DNA of 64,000 bases. Source: Pseudomonas brassicacearum subsp. brassicacearum (lineage in GTDB: Bacteria > Pseudomonadota > Gammaproteobacteria > Pseudomonadales > Pseudomonadaceae). Under the pieces are notes generated by a model. That model searched no databases and was not told where the DNA came from. It worked only from the letters and a program-made list of their open reading frames with translations. Shown one piece after another: positions 35,689 through 48,091 of this stretch. Positions within the stretch are counted from its first letter, which is position 1; each line of letters opens with the position of its first letter. The DNA lies in NCBI RefSeq assembly GCF_008801605.1, contig NZ_VZPJ01000002.1, forward strand, positions 310,001 through 374,000. Direction: 5' to 3'. The position numbers and the translations under genes were made by a program.

Positions 35689-37794
35689 CTACGCGCGCAT
35701 CCGGGTGATGCGGATAACGCCGGTCAGGGCGCGCAGTTTCTTGATCACGCGGGCCAGGTGCACACGGTCGTGCACGCTAACCACCAATTGAACGACGCTG
35801 ATGCGGCCATCGCGTTCGTCCATGCTGATTTTTTCGATATTGCCGTCGGCGGCATTGACGCTGCTGGCCAGCAGGGCGATCAGGCCGCGCTGGTGTTCCA
35901 GCTCGACCCGCAGCTCGACGTTGAATTCGCCGGTGACATCCTTGGCCCAGGAGAGCTGGATGCATTTTTCCGGGTTATGACGGATTTCGCTGATGTTGCG
36001 GCAGTTGTCCAGGTGCACGACCATCCCTTTGCCGGCGGACAAGTGGCCGACAATCGGGTCGCCCGGAATCGGCGTACAACACTTGGCATAACTGAGCACC
36101 AGGCCCTCGGTGCCGCGAATCGCCAGCGGGCCTTCGGGGCTTGGCAACTGTTCGCCTTCGCCGAGCAGGCGACGGGCAACGACGTAGGCCATGCGATTGC
36201 CCAGGCCGATGTCTTCGAGCAGGTCTTCGATCAATTCGAGACGGTATTCGTGGAGCATCAGTTGCACGCGCTCGACCGGGATCTTGTCGAGCGAGCTGTC
36301 GAAACCGTTCAGCACCTTGTTCAGCAGGCGTTCGCCGAGGCTGATGGATTCGGAGCGACGTTGCAGTTTGAGGGCGTGACGGATATGGGTGCGGGCCTTG
36401 CCGGTGACCACGAAATTGAGCCACGCCGGGTTGGGTCGTGCGCCGGGGGCGCTGACGATTTCCACCGTGGAACCGCTTTGCAGCGGTTCGGACAACGGCG
36501 CCAGGCGGCGGTTGATCCGGCACGCGATGCAACTGTTGCCGACGTCGGTGTGCACCGCATAGGCAAAGTCCACGGCCGTGGAGCCTTTGGGCAGCTCCAT
36601 GATCCGGCCCTTGGGCGTGAAGACGTAGACCTCATCCGGGAACAGGTCGATCTTCACGCTCTCGATGAATTCCAGGGAGTTGCCGGCGCGCTGCTGCATT
36701 TCCAGCACCCCCTTGACCCATTGCCGGGCGCGGGCGTGAGTGCTCTTGGGTTGTTCGTCACCGCTGGATTTGTACAGCCAATGGGCGGCGATGCCGTTGT
36801 TGGCCATTTCTTCCATTTCGCGGGTGCGGATCTGGATTTCGATGGGTACGCCGTGCATGCCGAACAGCGTGGTGTGCAGCGACTGATAGCCGTTGGCCTT
36901 GGGGATCGCGATGTAATCCTTGAAGCGCCCCGGCAACGGTTTGTACAAATTATGTACAGCGCCCAGCACGCGGTAGCAGGTATCGACCTTGTCGACGATG
37001 ATCCGGAACGCGTAGACGTCCATGATCTCGTTGAAGGCCCGACGCTTGCCGCGCATTTTCTTGTAGATGCCGTAGAGGTGTTTCTGCCGCCCGCTGACTT
37101 CGCCTTCGATGCCGTCGATGGCCAGGCAGTGGCTCAGCGACTCTTCGATCTTGTTGACGATTTCCTTGCGGTTGCCCCGGGCGCGCTTGACGGCCTGGTT
37201 TATCCGCGCCGAACGCATCGGGTGCATGGCCTTGAAGCCGAGGTCTTCGAACTCGATGCGGATCGCGTGCATGCCCAGGCGATTGGCGATGGGGGCGTAG
37301 ATTTCCAGGGTTTCCTTGGCGATGCGCCGGCGTTTTTCGCCGGACAGCACTTCCAGGGTGCGCATGTTGTGCAGGCGGTCGGCGAGCTTGACCAGGATCA
37401 CGCGAATGTCGCGGGCCATGGCCATGGCCATTTTCTGGAAGTTTTCGGCCTGGGCCTCGGCCTTGGTCTCGAAGTTCATCTGGGTCAGCTTGCTGACCCC
37501 GTCGACCAGTTCGGCCACGGTTTCGCCGAACTGCGCCTGCAGCGCTTCCTTGGCAATGCCGGTGTCTTCGATCACGTCATGCAGCATCGCCGCCATCAGG
37601 CTCTGATGGTCCATGTGCATGTCGGCAAGAATATTCGCCACCGCAAGAGGATGCGTGACGTACGCCTCGCCGCTGCGGCGGCGCTGGCCGTCGTGGGCTT
37701 GTTCGGCGTAGAAATAGGCTCGGCGGACCAGATTGACCTGGTCCGTGCCGAGGTAGGCCGATAAGCGATCGGCGAGGGCGTCTATGCTCGGCAT
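35689..37794 (-). CDS. spoT: Bifunctional (p)ppGpp synthetase/hydrolase SpoT
   Basis: The 701-residue product has an HD hydrolase domain (MLHDVIEDT at about 70), a RelA/SpoT synthetase domain (about 230-345, NGYQSLHTTLFG), a TGS domain (about 385-445) and a C-terminal ACT domain (about 625-701). It makes and degrades (p)ppGpp in response to carbon and fatty-acid stress. It sits with rpoZ and ridA in the conserved rpoZ-spoT-ridA order. Confidence 0.97.
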   Translation of the reverse strand: MPSIDALADRLSAYLGTDQVNLVRRAYFYAEQAHDGQRRRSGEAYVTHPLAVANILADMHMDHQSLMAAMLHDVIEDTGIAKEALQAQFGETVAELVDGVSKLTQMNFETKAEAQAENFQKMAMAMARDIRVILVKLADRLHNMRTLEVLSGEKRRRIAKETLEIYAPIANRLGMHAIRIEFEDLGFKAMHPMRSARINQAVKRARGNRKEIVNKIEESLSHCLAIDGIEGEVSGRQKHLYGIYKKMRGKRRAFNEIMDVYAFRIIVDKVDTCYRVLGAVHNLYKPLPGRFKDYIAIPKANGYQSLHTTLFGMHGVPIEIQIRTREMEEMANNGIAAHWLYKSSGDEQPKSTHARARQWVKGVLEMQQRAGNSLEFIESVKIDLFPDEVYVFTPKGRIMELPKGSTAVDFAYAVHTDVGNSCIACRINRRLAPLSEPLQSGSTVEIVSAPGARPNPAWLNFVVTGKARTHIRHALKLQRRSESISLGERLLNKVLNGFDSSLDKIPVERVQLMLHEYRLELIEDLLEDIGLGNRMAYVVARRLLGEGEQLPSPEGPLAIRGTEGLVLSYAKCCTPIPGDPIVGHLSAGKGMVVHLDNCRNISEIRHNPEKCIQLSWAKDVTGEFNVELRVELEHQRGLIALLASSVNAADGNIEKISMDERDGRISVVQLVVSVHDRVHLARVIKKLRALTGVIRITRMRA

Positions 37795-37854
37795 GATGAT
37801 GACTCCTGCCGTTTGCTGTGACCCCGCGCCGTGCTACGTCGACCAGGCATAGGC

Positions 37855-38118
37855 TTAGACCGCCTCGTTGGACTCGTCCTCGAACGCTGCGAACAGCGGT
37901 TCGTCTTCGACGATTTCAGCGTTGGCGATGAACTCGTAGCTCATCAGGCCTTCGGCGATTTCACGCAGCGCTACTACGGTAGGCTTGTCGTTTTCCCACT
38001 GGACCAACGGCTCTTTGCCACCGGTGGCCAGTTGACGGGCACGCTTGGTAGAGAGCATGACCAGCTCAAAGCGGTTTTCCACGTGTTCTAGGCAGTCTTC
38101 AACGGTTACGCGGGCCAT
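37855..38118 (-). CDS. rpoZ: RNA polymerase omega subunit RpoZ
   Basis: The 87-residue product begins [20 protein letters not shown], the conserved omega start. It helps assemble core RNA polymerase and forms part of a ppGpp-binding site, which fits its operon with spoT. The ATG at 38118 is chosen because it yields this N-terminus. A terminator separates it from gmk. Confidence 0.97.
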   Translation of the reverse strand: MARVTVEDCLEHVENRFELVMLSTKRARQLATGGKEPLVQWENDKPTVVALREIAEGLMSYEFIANAEIVEDEPLFAAFEDESNEAV

Positions 38119-38179
38119 GGTATTCCTCGGAGCGAATGCAATATGCGCGCTGCCCGGTTGGGCGAGCGGACTCGACAGT

Positions 38180-38218
38180 TTAAAAAAACACCAGCGTTTA
38201 GGGAAGCGCTGATTTTTT
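38180..38218 (-). terminator. Terminator after gmk
   Basis: On the minus strand CAGCG and CGCTG (38207-38211 and 38192-38196) form a short stem followed by GTG and seven Ts. It ends the yicC-gmk transcript before rpoZ. Confidence 0.75.
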
Positions 38219-38285
38219 AACCAAACCCCTCGGCGCGCTGCGACTACCAATGTAAAGCCGTCGCAGCGGTTTTGGGAAGGGCTGT

Positions 38286-39780
<1,495 letters not shown>

Positions 39781-39868
39781 GGAGGTTCCTCGCAATGCAG
39801 GCCGGCACGACGGTGGTCGTGGGCCTGGAGTCTGTAAATTAAAAGCCCAAGGGCAGCAAAGGCGCAGG

Positions 39869-39897
39869 ATTGTAGCGCAGTGAGGCGTATGCCCCAA
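39869..39897 (-). promoter_or_regulatory. Predicted sigma-70 promoter of yicC-gmk
   Basis: On the minus strand TTGGGG (39892-39897) and TACAAT (39869-39874) are separated by 17 bp, placing the start about 85 bp upstream of yicC. Confidence 0.6.
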
Positions 39898-40010
39898 CCG
39901 CGCTTGCGACAAAGCGTGGCAGCCCGTCGGGCGGACCTCTGCGCGGCTTCGCTCGCGCCGGCTTTTTAGAGCCGCGCGACGTTTAACTGCCCTATGACGA
40001 TTCACGGCTC

Positions 40011-40016
40011 TATAAT
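40011..40016 (+). promoter_or_regulatory. Predicted -10 box of rph
   Basis: A perfect TATAAT lies 38 bp upstream of the rph ATG. No good -35 hexamer is present at the optimal spacing (TGCCCT at 39988). Confidence 0.5.
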
Positions 40017-40053
40017 GCTCGGCAGTTTTCCGTCCTCCGTACAGGTATTCCCT

Positions 40054-40776
40054 ATGAAACGTCCAAGTGGTCGCGCTGCCGATCAGCTTCGCTCGATCCG
40101 CATTACCCGCAACTACACCAAACACGCCGAGGGATCTGTACTGGTCGAATTCGGTGATACCAAGGTCATCTGCACCGTCAGTGTCGAAAACGGCGTGCCA
40201 CGGTTCCTCAAGGGTCAGGGCCAGGGTTGGTTGACGGCCGAATACGGCATGCTGCCGCGCGCCACCGGTGAGCGGAACCAGCGCGAGGCCAGCCGTGGCA
40301 AGCAGGGCGGCCGTACCCTGGAAATCCAACGCTTGATCGGCCGTTCGCTGCGTGCTGCTCTGGACATGTCCAAGTTGGGCGACGTGACACTGTATGTCGA
40401 TTGCGACGTGATCCAGGCCGACGGCGGCACGCGTACAGCCTCCATCACTGGGGCCATGGTCGCCCTGGTCGATGCCTTGAAAGTGATCAAGAAGCGCGGT
40501 GGCCTCAAGGGTGGCGACCCGCTCAAGCAAATGATCGCTGCTGTGTCCGTGGGCATGTACCAGGGCGAGCCGGTACTGGACCTGGATTACCTGGAAGACT
40601 CCGCCGCCGAGACTGACCTGAACGTGGTCATGACCAGTGCTGGCGGTTTCATCGAAGTCCAGGGCACTGCCGAGGGCGCGCCGTTCCAGCCGGAAGAATT
40701 GAACGCTATGCTGGAGTTGGCGAAGAAAGGCATGAACGAAATCTTCGAACTGCAAAAGGCCGCCTTGGCTGACTGA
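40054..40776 (+). CDS. rph: Ribonuclease PH
   Basis: The 240-residue product starts [28 protein letters not shown] and carries typical phosphorolytic exoribonuclease blocks ([33 protein letters not shown]). It trims the 3' ends of tRNA precursors. The ATG at 40054 is chosen by family start. Confidence 0.97.
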   Translation: MKRPSGRAADQLRSIRITRNYTKHAEGSVLVEFGDTKVICTVSVENGVPRFLKGQGQGWLTAEYGMLPRATGERNQREASRGKQGGRTLEIQRLIGRSLRAALDMSKLGDVTLYVDCDVIQADGGTRTASITGAMVALVDALKVIKKRGGLKGGDPLKQMIAAVSVGMYQGEPVLDLDYLEDSAAETDLNVVMTSAGGFIEVQGTAEGAPFQPEELNAMLELAKKGMNEIFELQKAALAD

Positions 40777-40807
40777 TCGATTCCCGCTTCAAGACAAGGA
40801 GAGCGTC

Positions 40808-41176
40808 ATGAGTGATGAGCAAATCCTGCTGCCCCAGCCGAGCAAAGAGGCGCGTCAATGGGCAATGTTTTGTCACCTGTCCGCCTTGTTGGGGATCTGG
40901 ATTCCGTTCGGCACGCTGATCGGGCCGCTGGTGCTCTGGCAGCTCAAGCGTGAGTCCGACCCGTTCATCGATGCCCAGGGCAAGGAAGCGCTGAACTTCC
41001 AGATCACCGTGGCGATTGCCTCGGCGATCAGCTTGCTGCTGATGGTCGTGGTGATCGGCTTCTTCCTGTTCGGCCTGGTGGCCATTGGTGCGTTGGTGTT
41101 GACCATCATTGGTGGCGTGAAGGCCAATGAAGGGCAGCCGTATCGGTATCCGTTTACTTGGCGCCTGGTCAAATAA
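40808..41176 (+). CDS. DUF4870-type small membrane protein
   Basis: The 122-residue product starts with a soluble segment (LPQPSKEARQWAMFCHLSALLG) and has three hydrophobic helices (about 18-45, 65-88, 90-108). The ANEGQPYRYPFTWRLVK end matches the DUF4870 pattern. Function unknown. It lies 31 bp after rph with a good AAGGAG site (at 40796-40801), perhaps in the same transcript, and is followed by a REPIN and a terminator. Confidence 0.85.
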   Translation: MSDEQILLPQPSKEARQWAMFCHLSALLGIWIPFGTLIGPLVLWQLKRESDPFIDAQGKEALNFQITVAIASAISLLLMVVVIGFFLFGLVAIGALVLTIIGGVKANEGQPYRYPFTWRLVK

Positions 41177-41194
41177 CGATCGATGAGTAACCCC

Positions 41195-41286
41195 CTGTGG
41201 GAGCGAGCCTGCTCGCGATAGCTGTGTGTCAGTCAACATCAATGTTGAATGTAACTGCGCCATCGCGAGCAGGCTCACTCCCACAG
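41195..41286. repeat. REPIN upstream of the crc terminator
   Basis: Inverted pair of CTGTGGGAGCGAGCCTGCTC and its complement (with one mismatch, GCTCACTCCCAC) around about 40 bp. Confidence 0.9.
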
Positions 41287-41299
41287 TGGAAATGGTTGT

Positions 41300-41337
41300 C
41301 CACAAAAAAACCGACACGGCTGTCGGTTTTTTTGTGG
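41300..41337. terminator. Bidirectional terminator between the DUF4870 gene and crc
   Basis: A near-perfect stem (CCGACA...TGTCGG) with seven As before and seven Ts after serves convergent transcripts. Confidence 0.9.
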
Positions 41338-41351
41338 CTGCGAAACGACAC

Positions 41352-42131
41352 TTAGATAGTCAGCGTCCAGTCGTAATCCACGATCAGCGGCGCATGCTGC
41401 GAGAACCGTGGCTGGCGCGGCAGGCGGGCGCTGCGTACGAAGCGGCGCAGCCCAGGCGTCAGCAGCTGGTAGTCGAAGCGCCAGCCAAGGTTGAGCATCT
41501 CGGCCTGTTCGTTGTCCGGCCACCAGCTGTACTGGTCGCCTTCACGGCTGACTTCACGCAGGGCGTCGACATAACCCATGTTGCCAATGATCTCGTCCAT
41601 CCAGGCCCGTTCCGGCGCCAGGAAGCCAGGAGATTGTTGGCTGTCGCGCCAGTTCTTGATATCCAGCTTCTGTTGCGCCACGTACAGCGAGCCACAATAG
41701 ATGTACTCGCGACGTTTGCGCCGCTGTTTATCCAGATAACGGGCGAAGTCGTCCATCAACTTGAATTTCTGATTCAAATCTTCATCGCCGTTCTGCCCCG
41801 AAGGGAGCAGTAAGGTCGCGATGCTGACCTTGTCGAAATCGGCTTGCAGGTAGCGCCCGTAGCGGTCCGCCGTCTCGAAACCGAGACCGTTGATGACAGC
41901 CTTCGGCTGCAGCCGCGAGTACAAAGCCACGCCACCCTGGGCGGGGACTTCGGCATCGCAGGCATAAAGGAAGTAACCATCCAGTTGGAAGGCTGCATCG
42001 TCCAGTTCAAAGGCGGAGGCGCGGGTGTCCTGCAGGCAGATGACGTCGGCATTCTGTGCTTGCAGCCAACTGAGCAAACCACGCTCGACTGCAGCCTGAA
42101 TACCATTGACGTTCACACTGATGATCCGCAT
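41352..42131 (-). CDS. crc: Catabolite repression control protein Crc
   Basis: The 259-residue product has the exonuclease III/AP-endonuclease fold (MRIISVNVNGIQAA start) and the length of P. aeruginosa Crc, and is divergent from pyrE as in that species. Key nuclease residues are missing: the usual LQE is LQD, and the GDFN motif is replaced by CGSLYV. This agrees with Crc being non-catalytic and acting as partner of Hfq in repressing translation of catabolic mRNAs. The ATG at 42131 gives the known length. Confidence 0.95.
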   Translation of the reverse strand: MRIISVNVNGIQAAVERGLLSWLQAQNADVICLQDTRASAFELDDAAFQLDGYFLYACDAEVPAQGGVALYSRLQPKAVINGLGFETADRYGRYLQADFDKVSIATLLLPSGQNGDEDLNQKFKLMDDFARYLDKQRRKRREYIYCGSLYVAQQKLDIKNWRDSQQSPGFLAPERAWMDEIIGNMGYVDALREVSREGDQYSWWPDNEQAEMLNLGWRFDYQLLTPGLRRFVRSARLPRQPRFSQHAPLIVDYDWTLTI

Positions 42132-42214
42132 AAATGGCCCCAAAAATCACGTGCGTGTATGATACACGCCGTGTACCTATTTAGCTAAATCCGCGGTATT
42201 TGAGGCTTTTTTTC

Positions 42215-42859
42215 ATGCAGGCGTATCAGCGCGATTTCATTCGCTTTGCCATCGATCGCGGCGTTTTGCGCTTCGGTGAGTTCACCCTCAAGTCCGGGCG
42301 CACCAGCCCGTACTTCTTCAATGCCGGCCTGTTCAACACCGGTTCCGCCCTGGCGCAACTGGGTCGTTTCTATGCGGCAGCCATCGTCGAGAGCGGTATC
42401 CCGTTCGATGTGCTGTTCGGCCCGGCCTACAAAGGCATCCCGCTGGCCGCCACCACTGCCGTCGCCCTGGCCGAACACCACGGGCGCGACTTGCCTTGGT
42501 GCTTCAACCGCAAGGAAGCCAAGGCCCACGGCGAAGGCGGCAGCCTGGTGGGTGCACCGCTGACCGGCGACGTGTTGATCATCGACGACGTCATCACTGC
42601 CGGCACTGCCATTCGTGAAGTGATGCAGATCATCGGTTCCCAGGAAGGCGCCAAGGCCGCTGGCGTGCTGATTGCCCTGAACCGTCAGGAGCGCGGCAAC
42701 GGTGAGCTGTCGGCGATCCAGGAAGTGGAGCGCGACTTTGGCATTCCGGTGATCAGCATTGTGTCGCTGAACCAGGTGCTGGAGTTTTTGGCCGACGATC
42801 CGCAGCTCAAGCAGCATTTGCCGGCGGTTGAGGCTTATCGGGCGCAGTTCGGCGTTTAA
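42215..42859 (+). CDS. pyrE: Orotate phosphoribosyltransferase
   Basis: The 214-residue product has the PRPP-binding motif [13 protein letters not shown] and the N-terminal block [21 protein letters not shown]. It makes orotidine monophosphate in pyrimidine synthesis. The ATG at 42215 is preferred (MQAYQRDF). Divergent from crc and followed by a strong terminator. Confidence 0.97.
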   Translation: MQAYQRDFIRFAIDRGVLRFGEFTLKSGRTSPYFFNAGLFNTGSALAQLGRFYAAAIVESGIPFDVLFGPAYKGIPLAATTAVALAEHHGRDLPWCFNRKEAKAHGEGGSLVGAPLTGDVLIIDDVITAGTAIREVMQIIGSQEGAKAAGVLIALNRQERGNGELSAIQEVERDFGIPVISIVSLNQVLEFLADDPQLKQHLPAVEAYRAQFGV

Positions 42860-42893
42860 AGATTTGCACATTCCCTTGTGGGAGTCGGTGGGT

Positions 42894-42937
42894 AAAAAAA
42901 AACCCCGCTCAACCAGGTTGAGCGGGGTCTTTTTTTA
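42894..42937. terminator. Bidirectional terminator between pyrE and argB
   Basis: CCCCGCTCAACC (42903-42914) and GGTTGAGCGGGG (42916-42927) form a strong stem bounded by A and T tracts; used by convergent pyrE and argB. Confidence 0.93.
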
Positions 42938-42947
42938 CCGGTATCGC

Positions 42948-43853
<906 letters not shown>

Positions 43854-43880
43854 TCAGGGCTCCGGTAGTGCTTCAAAAAA

Positions 43881-45278
43881 TCAAAACGGTAGTTGGAGAT
43901 CAGGTGCAACACGTTTGAGTTGGGTGTGGAACACATCCTTGATGCGCTGCAGTTCGGCCTCGTTGTCGGCCTCGAAACGCAGTACCAGCACCGGTGTGGT
44001 GTTGGATGCGCGAACCAGGCCCCAGCCGTGGGGATAGTCGACCCGCACACCATCGATGGTGGTCAGTTCGGCGCCTTCGCCCCATTGAGCGTCGTGCAGT
44101 GCATCAATAATGCTGAATTTGCTCTCTTCGGTCACATGGATATTGATTTCTGGCGTAGAAATATCGTTCGGGAAGGTTGCGAACAGCTCTTCGGCGGTGG
44201 ATTTCTCTTTGCTGAGGATTTCCAGCAGGCGCGCGGCGCTGTAGATGCCGTCGTCAAAACCGAACCAGCGTTCCTTGAAGAAGATGTGGCCGCTCATTTC
44301 GCCGGCCAGCAGGGCGCCGCTCTGTTTCATTTTTTTCTTGATCAACGAGTGACCGGTTTTCCACATCAGTGGGCGACCGCCATATTCCTTGATCAGCGGC
44401 ACCAGGCGACGGGTGCATTTGACGTCGAAAATGATCTCGGCGTCGGGGTTGCGCGCCACTACGTCCTTGGCAAACAGCATCAGCAGGCGGTCCGGGAACA
44501 CCACGCTGCCGGTATTGGTCACCACGCCCACGCGGTCGCCGTCGCCGTCGAAGGCCAGGCCCAGGTCGGCGTTGGTTTCCTTGACCTTGGCGATCAGGTC
44601 CTCGAGGTTTTCCAGCTTGCCCGGATCCGGGTGGTGGTTAGGGAAGTTGCCGTCCACGTCGCAGAACAGCGGGATGACTTCGCAGTTCAGGGCTTCGATC
44701 AGTTGCGGGGCGATCACGCCAGCCGCGCCGTTGCCGCAATCGACCACCACTTTCAGGCGACGGGCGAGTTTCACGTCCTTGACGATTTCGTCGTTGTAGC
44801 GCGCAAGGATATCGACTTTGGTCACGCTGCCCTGGCCGCTGCTCAGGTCATTGGTCTTGAGGCGGGTGTGCAGGGCCTGGATCTGCTCGTTGGCGAGGGT
44901 GTCGCCAGCGATGACGATCTTGAAGCCGTTGTAGTTCGATGGGTTGTGGCTGCCGGTGAGCATCACCCCGGACTTGCCGGCCAACACGTTGGCGGCGTAG
45001 TACAGCGCCGGGGTCGGCACCAGGCCCACGTCGCTGACTTGGCAGCCACTGTCGGCAACGCCTTTGATCAGTTGTTCGACCAGCTCGGGGCCCGACAAGC
45101 GGCCATCACGGCCGACGCACACGTTCGGTTCGCCCTGGGCCAGGCTCTGGGAGCCGATAGCGCGGCCGATCCAGTAGGCGGTTTCGGCGGTAAGGGTTTC
45201 CGGTACCACGCCACGGATGTCGTAGGCGCGGAAGATGCTGTCAGGGAAGATCGGGGCGATTGCGGCTGGGGTGTTCAT
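43881..45278 (-). CDS. algC: Phosphomannomutase/phosphoglucomutase AlgC
   Basis: The 465-residue product has the phosphoserine loop TGSHNPSNYNG, the metal loop DGDGDR, and the sugar loop GEMSGHIFF. AlgC makes mannose-1-P and glucose-1-P for alginate, LPS and other polysaccharides. It lies between dut and argB, the order in P. aeruginosa. The 257-bp gap before it (45279-45535) holds its presumed promoter and a dut terminator-like hairpin. Confidence 0.97.
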   Translation of the reverse strand: MNTPAAIAPIFPDSIFRAYDIRGVVPETLTAETAYWIGRAIGSQSLAQGEPNVCVGRDGRLSGPELVEQLIKGVADSGCQVSDVGLVPTPALYYAANVLAGKSGVMLTGSHNPSNYNGFKIVIAGDTLANEQIQALHTRLKTNDLSSGQGSVTKVDILARYNDEIVKDVKLARRLKVVVDCGNGAAGVIAPQLIEALNCEVIPLFCDVDGNFPNHHPDPGKLENLEDLIAKVKETNADLGLAFDGDGDRVGVVTNTGSVVFPDRLLMLFAKDVVARNPDAEIIFDVKCTRRLVPLIKEYGGRPLMWKTGHSLIKKKMKQSGALLAGEMSGHIFFKERWFGFDDGIYSAARLLEILSKEKSTAEELFATFPNDISTPEINIHVTEESKFSIIDALHDAQWGEGAELTTIDGVRVDYPHGWGLVRASNTTPVLVLRFEADNEAELQRIKDVFHTQLKRVAPDLQLPF

Positions 45279-45502
45279 GGGCGGGGCGCTCTATCAGGAA
45301 AGTGACTGGACAGGCCGACGGTTAGCATCGGCAGGCTCAAGCTGAAGGGTATGACGGCGTTTTTGACAGAGAGTTCGTGGTGGGAAAGTGCCATGAGACA
45401 GCGTTACCCCGGCCTCGCTCGCCTAATACATTGATTCCGGGTGGGAAACCTAGCAGAAAGCCATTGCGCATTTTTTGTCCTGAAACACAAGCTTCACAAA
45501 CG

Positions 45503-45523
45503 GGCCGGGCAGGACGCCCGGCC
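45503..45523 (-). terminator. Terminator-like hairpin after dut
   Basis: GGCCGGGC (45503-45510) pairs with GCCCGGCC (45516-45523). On the minus strand only a short T-rich tail (GTTTGTG) follows, so it may terminate weakly. Confidence 0.5.
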
Positions 45524-45535
45524 TGTAACCACCGG

Positions 45536-45991
45536 TCAATGGCTGCCGGAATGCCCGAAACCACCCGCGCCGCGTTGGCTTTCGTCGAATTCTTCGACCA
45601 GTTCGAAGTGGGCCTGGACCACCGGCACCAGCACCAACTGCGCGATGCGTTCGCCCACGGCAATGTTGAAGGCCGTTTGGCCGCGGTTCCAGCATGACAC
45701 CATCAGTTCGCCCTGGTAATCGGAGTCGATCAGGCCCACCAGGTTGCCCAGCACGATGCCGTGCTTATGGCCCAAGCCCGAGCGCGGCAGGATCAGCGCG
45801 GCCAGGCCCGGATCGCCGATGTACACCGACAGGCCGGTAGGAATCAGCAGGGTCTGGCCCGGCTCCAGGATCGTGTCCTGCTTGAGCATCGCCCGCAGGT
45901 CGAGGCCGGCGGAGCCTGGTGTGGCGTATTGCGGCAGCGGGAATTCGTTGCCGATGCGTGGGTCGAGGATCTTGGCTTGTAGGGCGTGCAT
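45536..45991 (-). CDS. dut: Deoxyuridine 5'-triphosphate nucleotidohydrolase
   Basis: The 151-residue product has all dUTPase motifs: [29 protein letters not shown], and the C-terminal GAGGFGHSG. It converts dUTP to dUMP, keeping uracil out of DNA. The start ATG follows the coaBC stop by 4 bp. Confidence 0.97.
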   Translation of the reverse strand: MHALQAKILDPRIGNEFPLPQYATPGSAGLDLRAMLKQDTILEPGQTLLIPTGLSVYIGDPGLAALILPRSGLGHKHGIVLGNLVGLIDSDYQGELMVSCWNRGQTAFNIAVGERIAQLVLVPVVQAHFELVEEFDESQRGAGGFGHSGSH

Positions 45992-45995
45992 GACA

Positions 45996-47204
45996 TTAAA
46001 CCTGGTTCAGACGTTCGGCGATAAAAGTGATCAGCTGGCGGGCAATCTTGCTCTTGCTGGTCTGGGCGAAAAGTGTGGCGTGCAACTGGCGGTCGATCAC
46101 GCTGCAGGCGTTTTCTTCGCTGTTGAAGCCGATGCTCGGGTTGGCCACGTCGTTGGCGACGATCAAGTCGAGGTTCTTGTCCTTGAGCTTGCGTGCGGCG
46201 TAATCGAGCAGGTGTTCGGTCTCGGCGGCAAAGCCGACACTGAACGGGCGGTCGGGGCGGGTGGCGATACTGGCCAGGATGTCCGGGTTGCGCACCATTT
46301 GCAGTAGCAAGCCGTCGCCGCTTGTAGGGTCTTTCTTCAATTTTTGCGGGGCAACGACTTCGGGGCGGTAGTCCGCCACCGCCGCCGAGGCGATGAACAG
46401 GTCGCAGGGGATAGCTGCTTCACAGGCCGCGAGCATGTCCCGGGCGCTGACCACATCGATTCGCGTGACCCGGTCCGGCGTCGGCAGGTGCACGGGACCG
46501 GTGATCAGCGTCACCCGGGCACCGGCTTCCACGGCGGCTTCGGCCAGGGCGAAGCCCATTTTCCCGGAGCTGTGGTTGGTGATGTAGCGCACCGGGTCGA
46601 TGTTTTCCTGGGTCGGTCCGGCGGTGATCAGCACGTGCTTGCCGGTCAGGGCCTGGCGCTGGAAGCAGTCGGCGGCGCACTGGGCCAGGTCGGTGGCTTC
46701 GAGCATGCGGCCCATGCCGACATCGCCGCAGGCCTGGCTCCCGGAGGCCGGGCCGAAGACTTTCAGGGCGCGGCTTTCGAGCAACTGCAGGTTGGCCTGG
46801 GTGGCTGGGTCGCGCCACATGGCCTGGTTCATGGCCGGCGCCACGGCGACCACCGCGTCGGTGGCGAGCACCAGGGTGGTCAGCAGGTCGTCGGCGATGC
46901 CTTGGGCCAAACGGGCGATGAGGTCGGCCGTGGCCGGGGCGATCAGTACCAGGTCAGCCCACTTGGCCAGTTCGATATGACCCATGGCGGCTTCGGCCGC
47001 CGGGTCGAGCAAATCCAGGTGGACCGGGTGCCCGGACAGGGCTTGCATGGTCAGCGGGGTAATGAACTCGCTGCCACCGCGGGTCATGACGACCCGTACT
47101 TCCGCGCCCTGGTCGATAAGCCTGCGAACCAGCTCGGCGCTCTTGTAGGCGGCAATGCCGCCGCCGACGCCCAGAACGATGCGTTTCCGATACAGCCGCT
47201 GCAT
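45996..47204 (-). CDS. coaBC: Bifunctional CoaBC (phosphopantothenoylcysteine decarboxylase/synthase)
   Basis: The 402-residue product has an N-terminal flavin-binding CoaC part ([26 protein letters not shown]) and a C-terminal CoaB part ([32 protein letters not shown]). It performs two steps of coenzyme A synthesis. Divergent from radC and upstream of dut. Confidence 0.97.
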   Translation of the reverse strand: MQRLYRKRIVLGVGGGIAAYKSAELVRRLIDQGAEVRVVMTRGGSEFITPLTMQALSGHPVHLDLLDPAAEAAMGHIELAKWADLVLIAPATADLIARLAQGIADDLLTTLVLATDAVVAVAPAMNQAMWRDPATQANLQLLESRALKVFGPASGSQACGDVGMGRMLEATDLAQCAADCFQRQALTGKHVLITAGPTQENIDPVRYITNHSSGKMGFALAEAAVEAGARVTLITGPVHLPTPDRVTRIDVVSARDMLAACEAAIPCDLFIASAAVADYRPEVVAPQKLKKDPTSGDGLLLQMVRNPDILASIATRPDRPFSVGFAAETEHLLDYAARKLKDKNLDLIVANDVANPSIGFNSEENACSVIDRQLHATLFAQTSKSKIARQLITFIAERLNQV

Positions 47205-47348
47205 AGGCCTGCCTTTCGATTTCAGTGGTCAGTGCAAGGCGAACCCCTTGGCAGCAGCTGCCAGGGTGCAAATCGCCTGCAAAAAAGATGGGCTACGATA
47301 TCACAGCGACCGCTACGGAACAGCGGCGCCCACAATCAGGGAGATGCC

Positions 47349-48023
47349 ATGAGTATTCGCGATTGGCCCGCGGCCGAGCGGCCACGGGAGCGGTTATTGG
47401 CGCTAGGGGCGGGGAGTCTGTCGGACGCCGAGCTGCTGGCGATTTTTTTACGCACCGGCGTGTCGGGCAAAAGCGCGGTGGATCTGGCGCGACAACTATT
47501 GATTCAATTTGGCAGCCTGCGCGCGCTGCTTGAAGCCGATCAGATCACATTCAGTAATCATATGGGGCTCGGGCCGGCGAAGTTTGCCCAGCTGCAAGCG
47601 GCTCAGGAAATGAGCCGTCGGCATTTGGCTGAACAGGCACGGGAAAAAACGTCGCTGGAAAGCCCGTTCGCGGTGCGTGAGTACCTGAAATCGATGCTGC
47701 GTCACGAACCCCACGAGGTGTTCGGTTGCCTGTTTCTCAATTCCAAGCACCAGGTGCTGACCTTCGAGGCGCTGTTTCGCGGCTCTATCGACAGCGCCAG
47801 TGTCCATCCCCGGCAGGTCGTCAAGCGCGCCCTGGCCCACAACGCCGCCGCGTTGATCCTGTGCCACAACCACCCCTCCGGCGACACCGAGCCCAGCCAG
47901 GCCGACCGGGTGCTCACTGAGCGGCTTCAGGAGGCGCTGGAGCTGATCGATGTGCGGGTGCTCGACCATTTCATCGTTGGCGATGGGGAGCCGTTGTCGA
48001 TGGCGGAGCGTGGGTGGATGTAG
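47349..48023 (+). CDS. radC: RadC-family JAB-domain protein
   Basis: The 224-residue product has an N-terminal helix-hairpin-helix part ([19 protein letters not shown]) and a JAB1/MPN metalloprotease-like domain with the metal site [16 protein letters not shown]. Its role in DNA repair is disputed. The ATG at 47349 has GGGAG upstream. Divergent from coaBC, as in most gammaproteobacteria. Confidence 0.95.
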   Translation: MSIRDWPAAERPRERLLALGAGSLSDAELLAIFLRTGVSGKSAVDLARQLLIQFGSLRALLEADQITFSNHMGLGPAKFAQLQAAQEMSRRHLAEQAREKTSLESPFAVREYLKSMLRHEPHEVFGCLFLNSKHQVLTFEALFRGSIDSASVHPRQVVKRALAHNAAALILCHNHPSGDTEPSQADRVLTERLQEALELIDVRVLDHFIVGDGEPLSMAERGWM

Positions 48024-48091
48024 GCCCGATCAGGCTTGAAAAATCCCTTTGCTCCCACAGGCCCCCACAGAAGGGGGCTGTGGGGCTGGGG

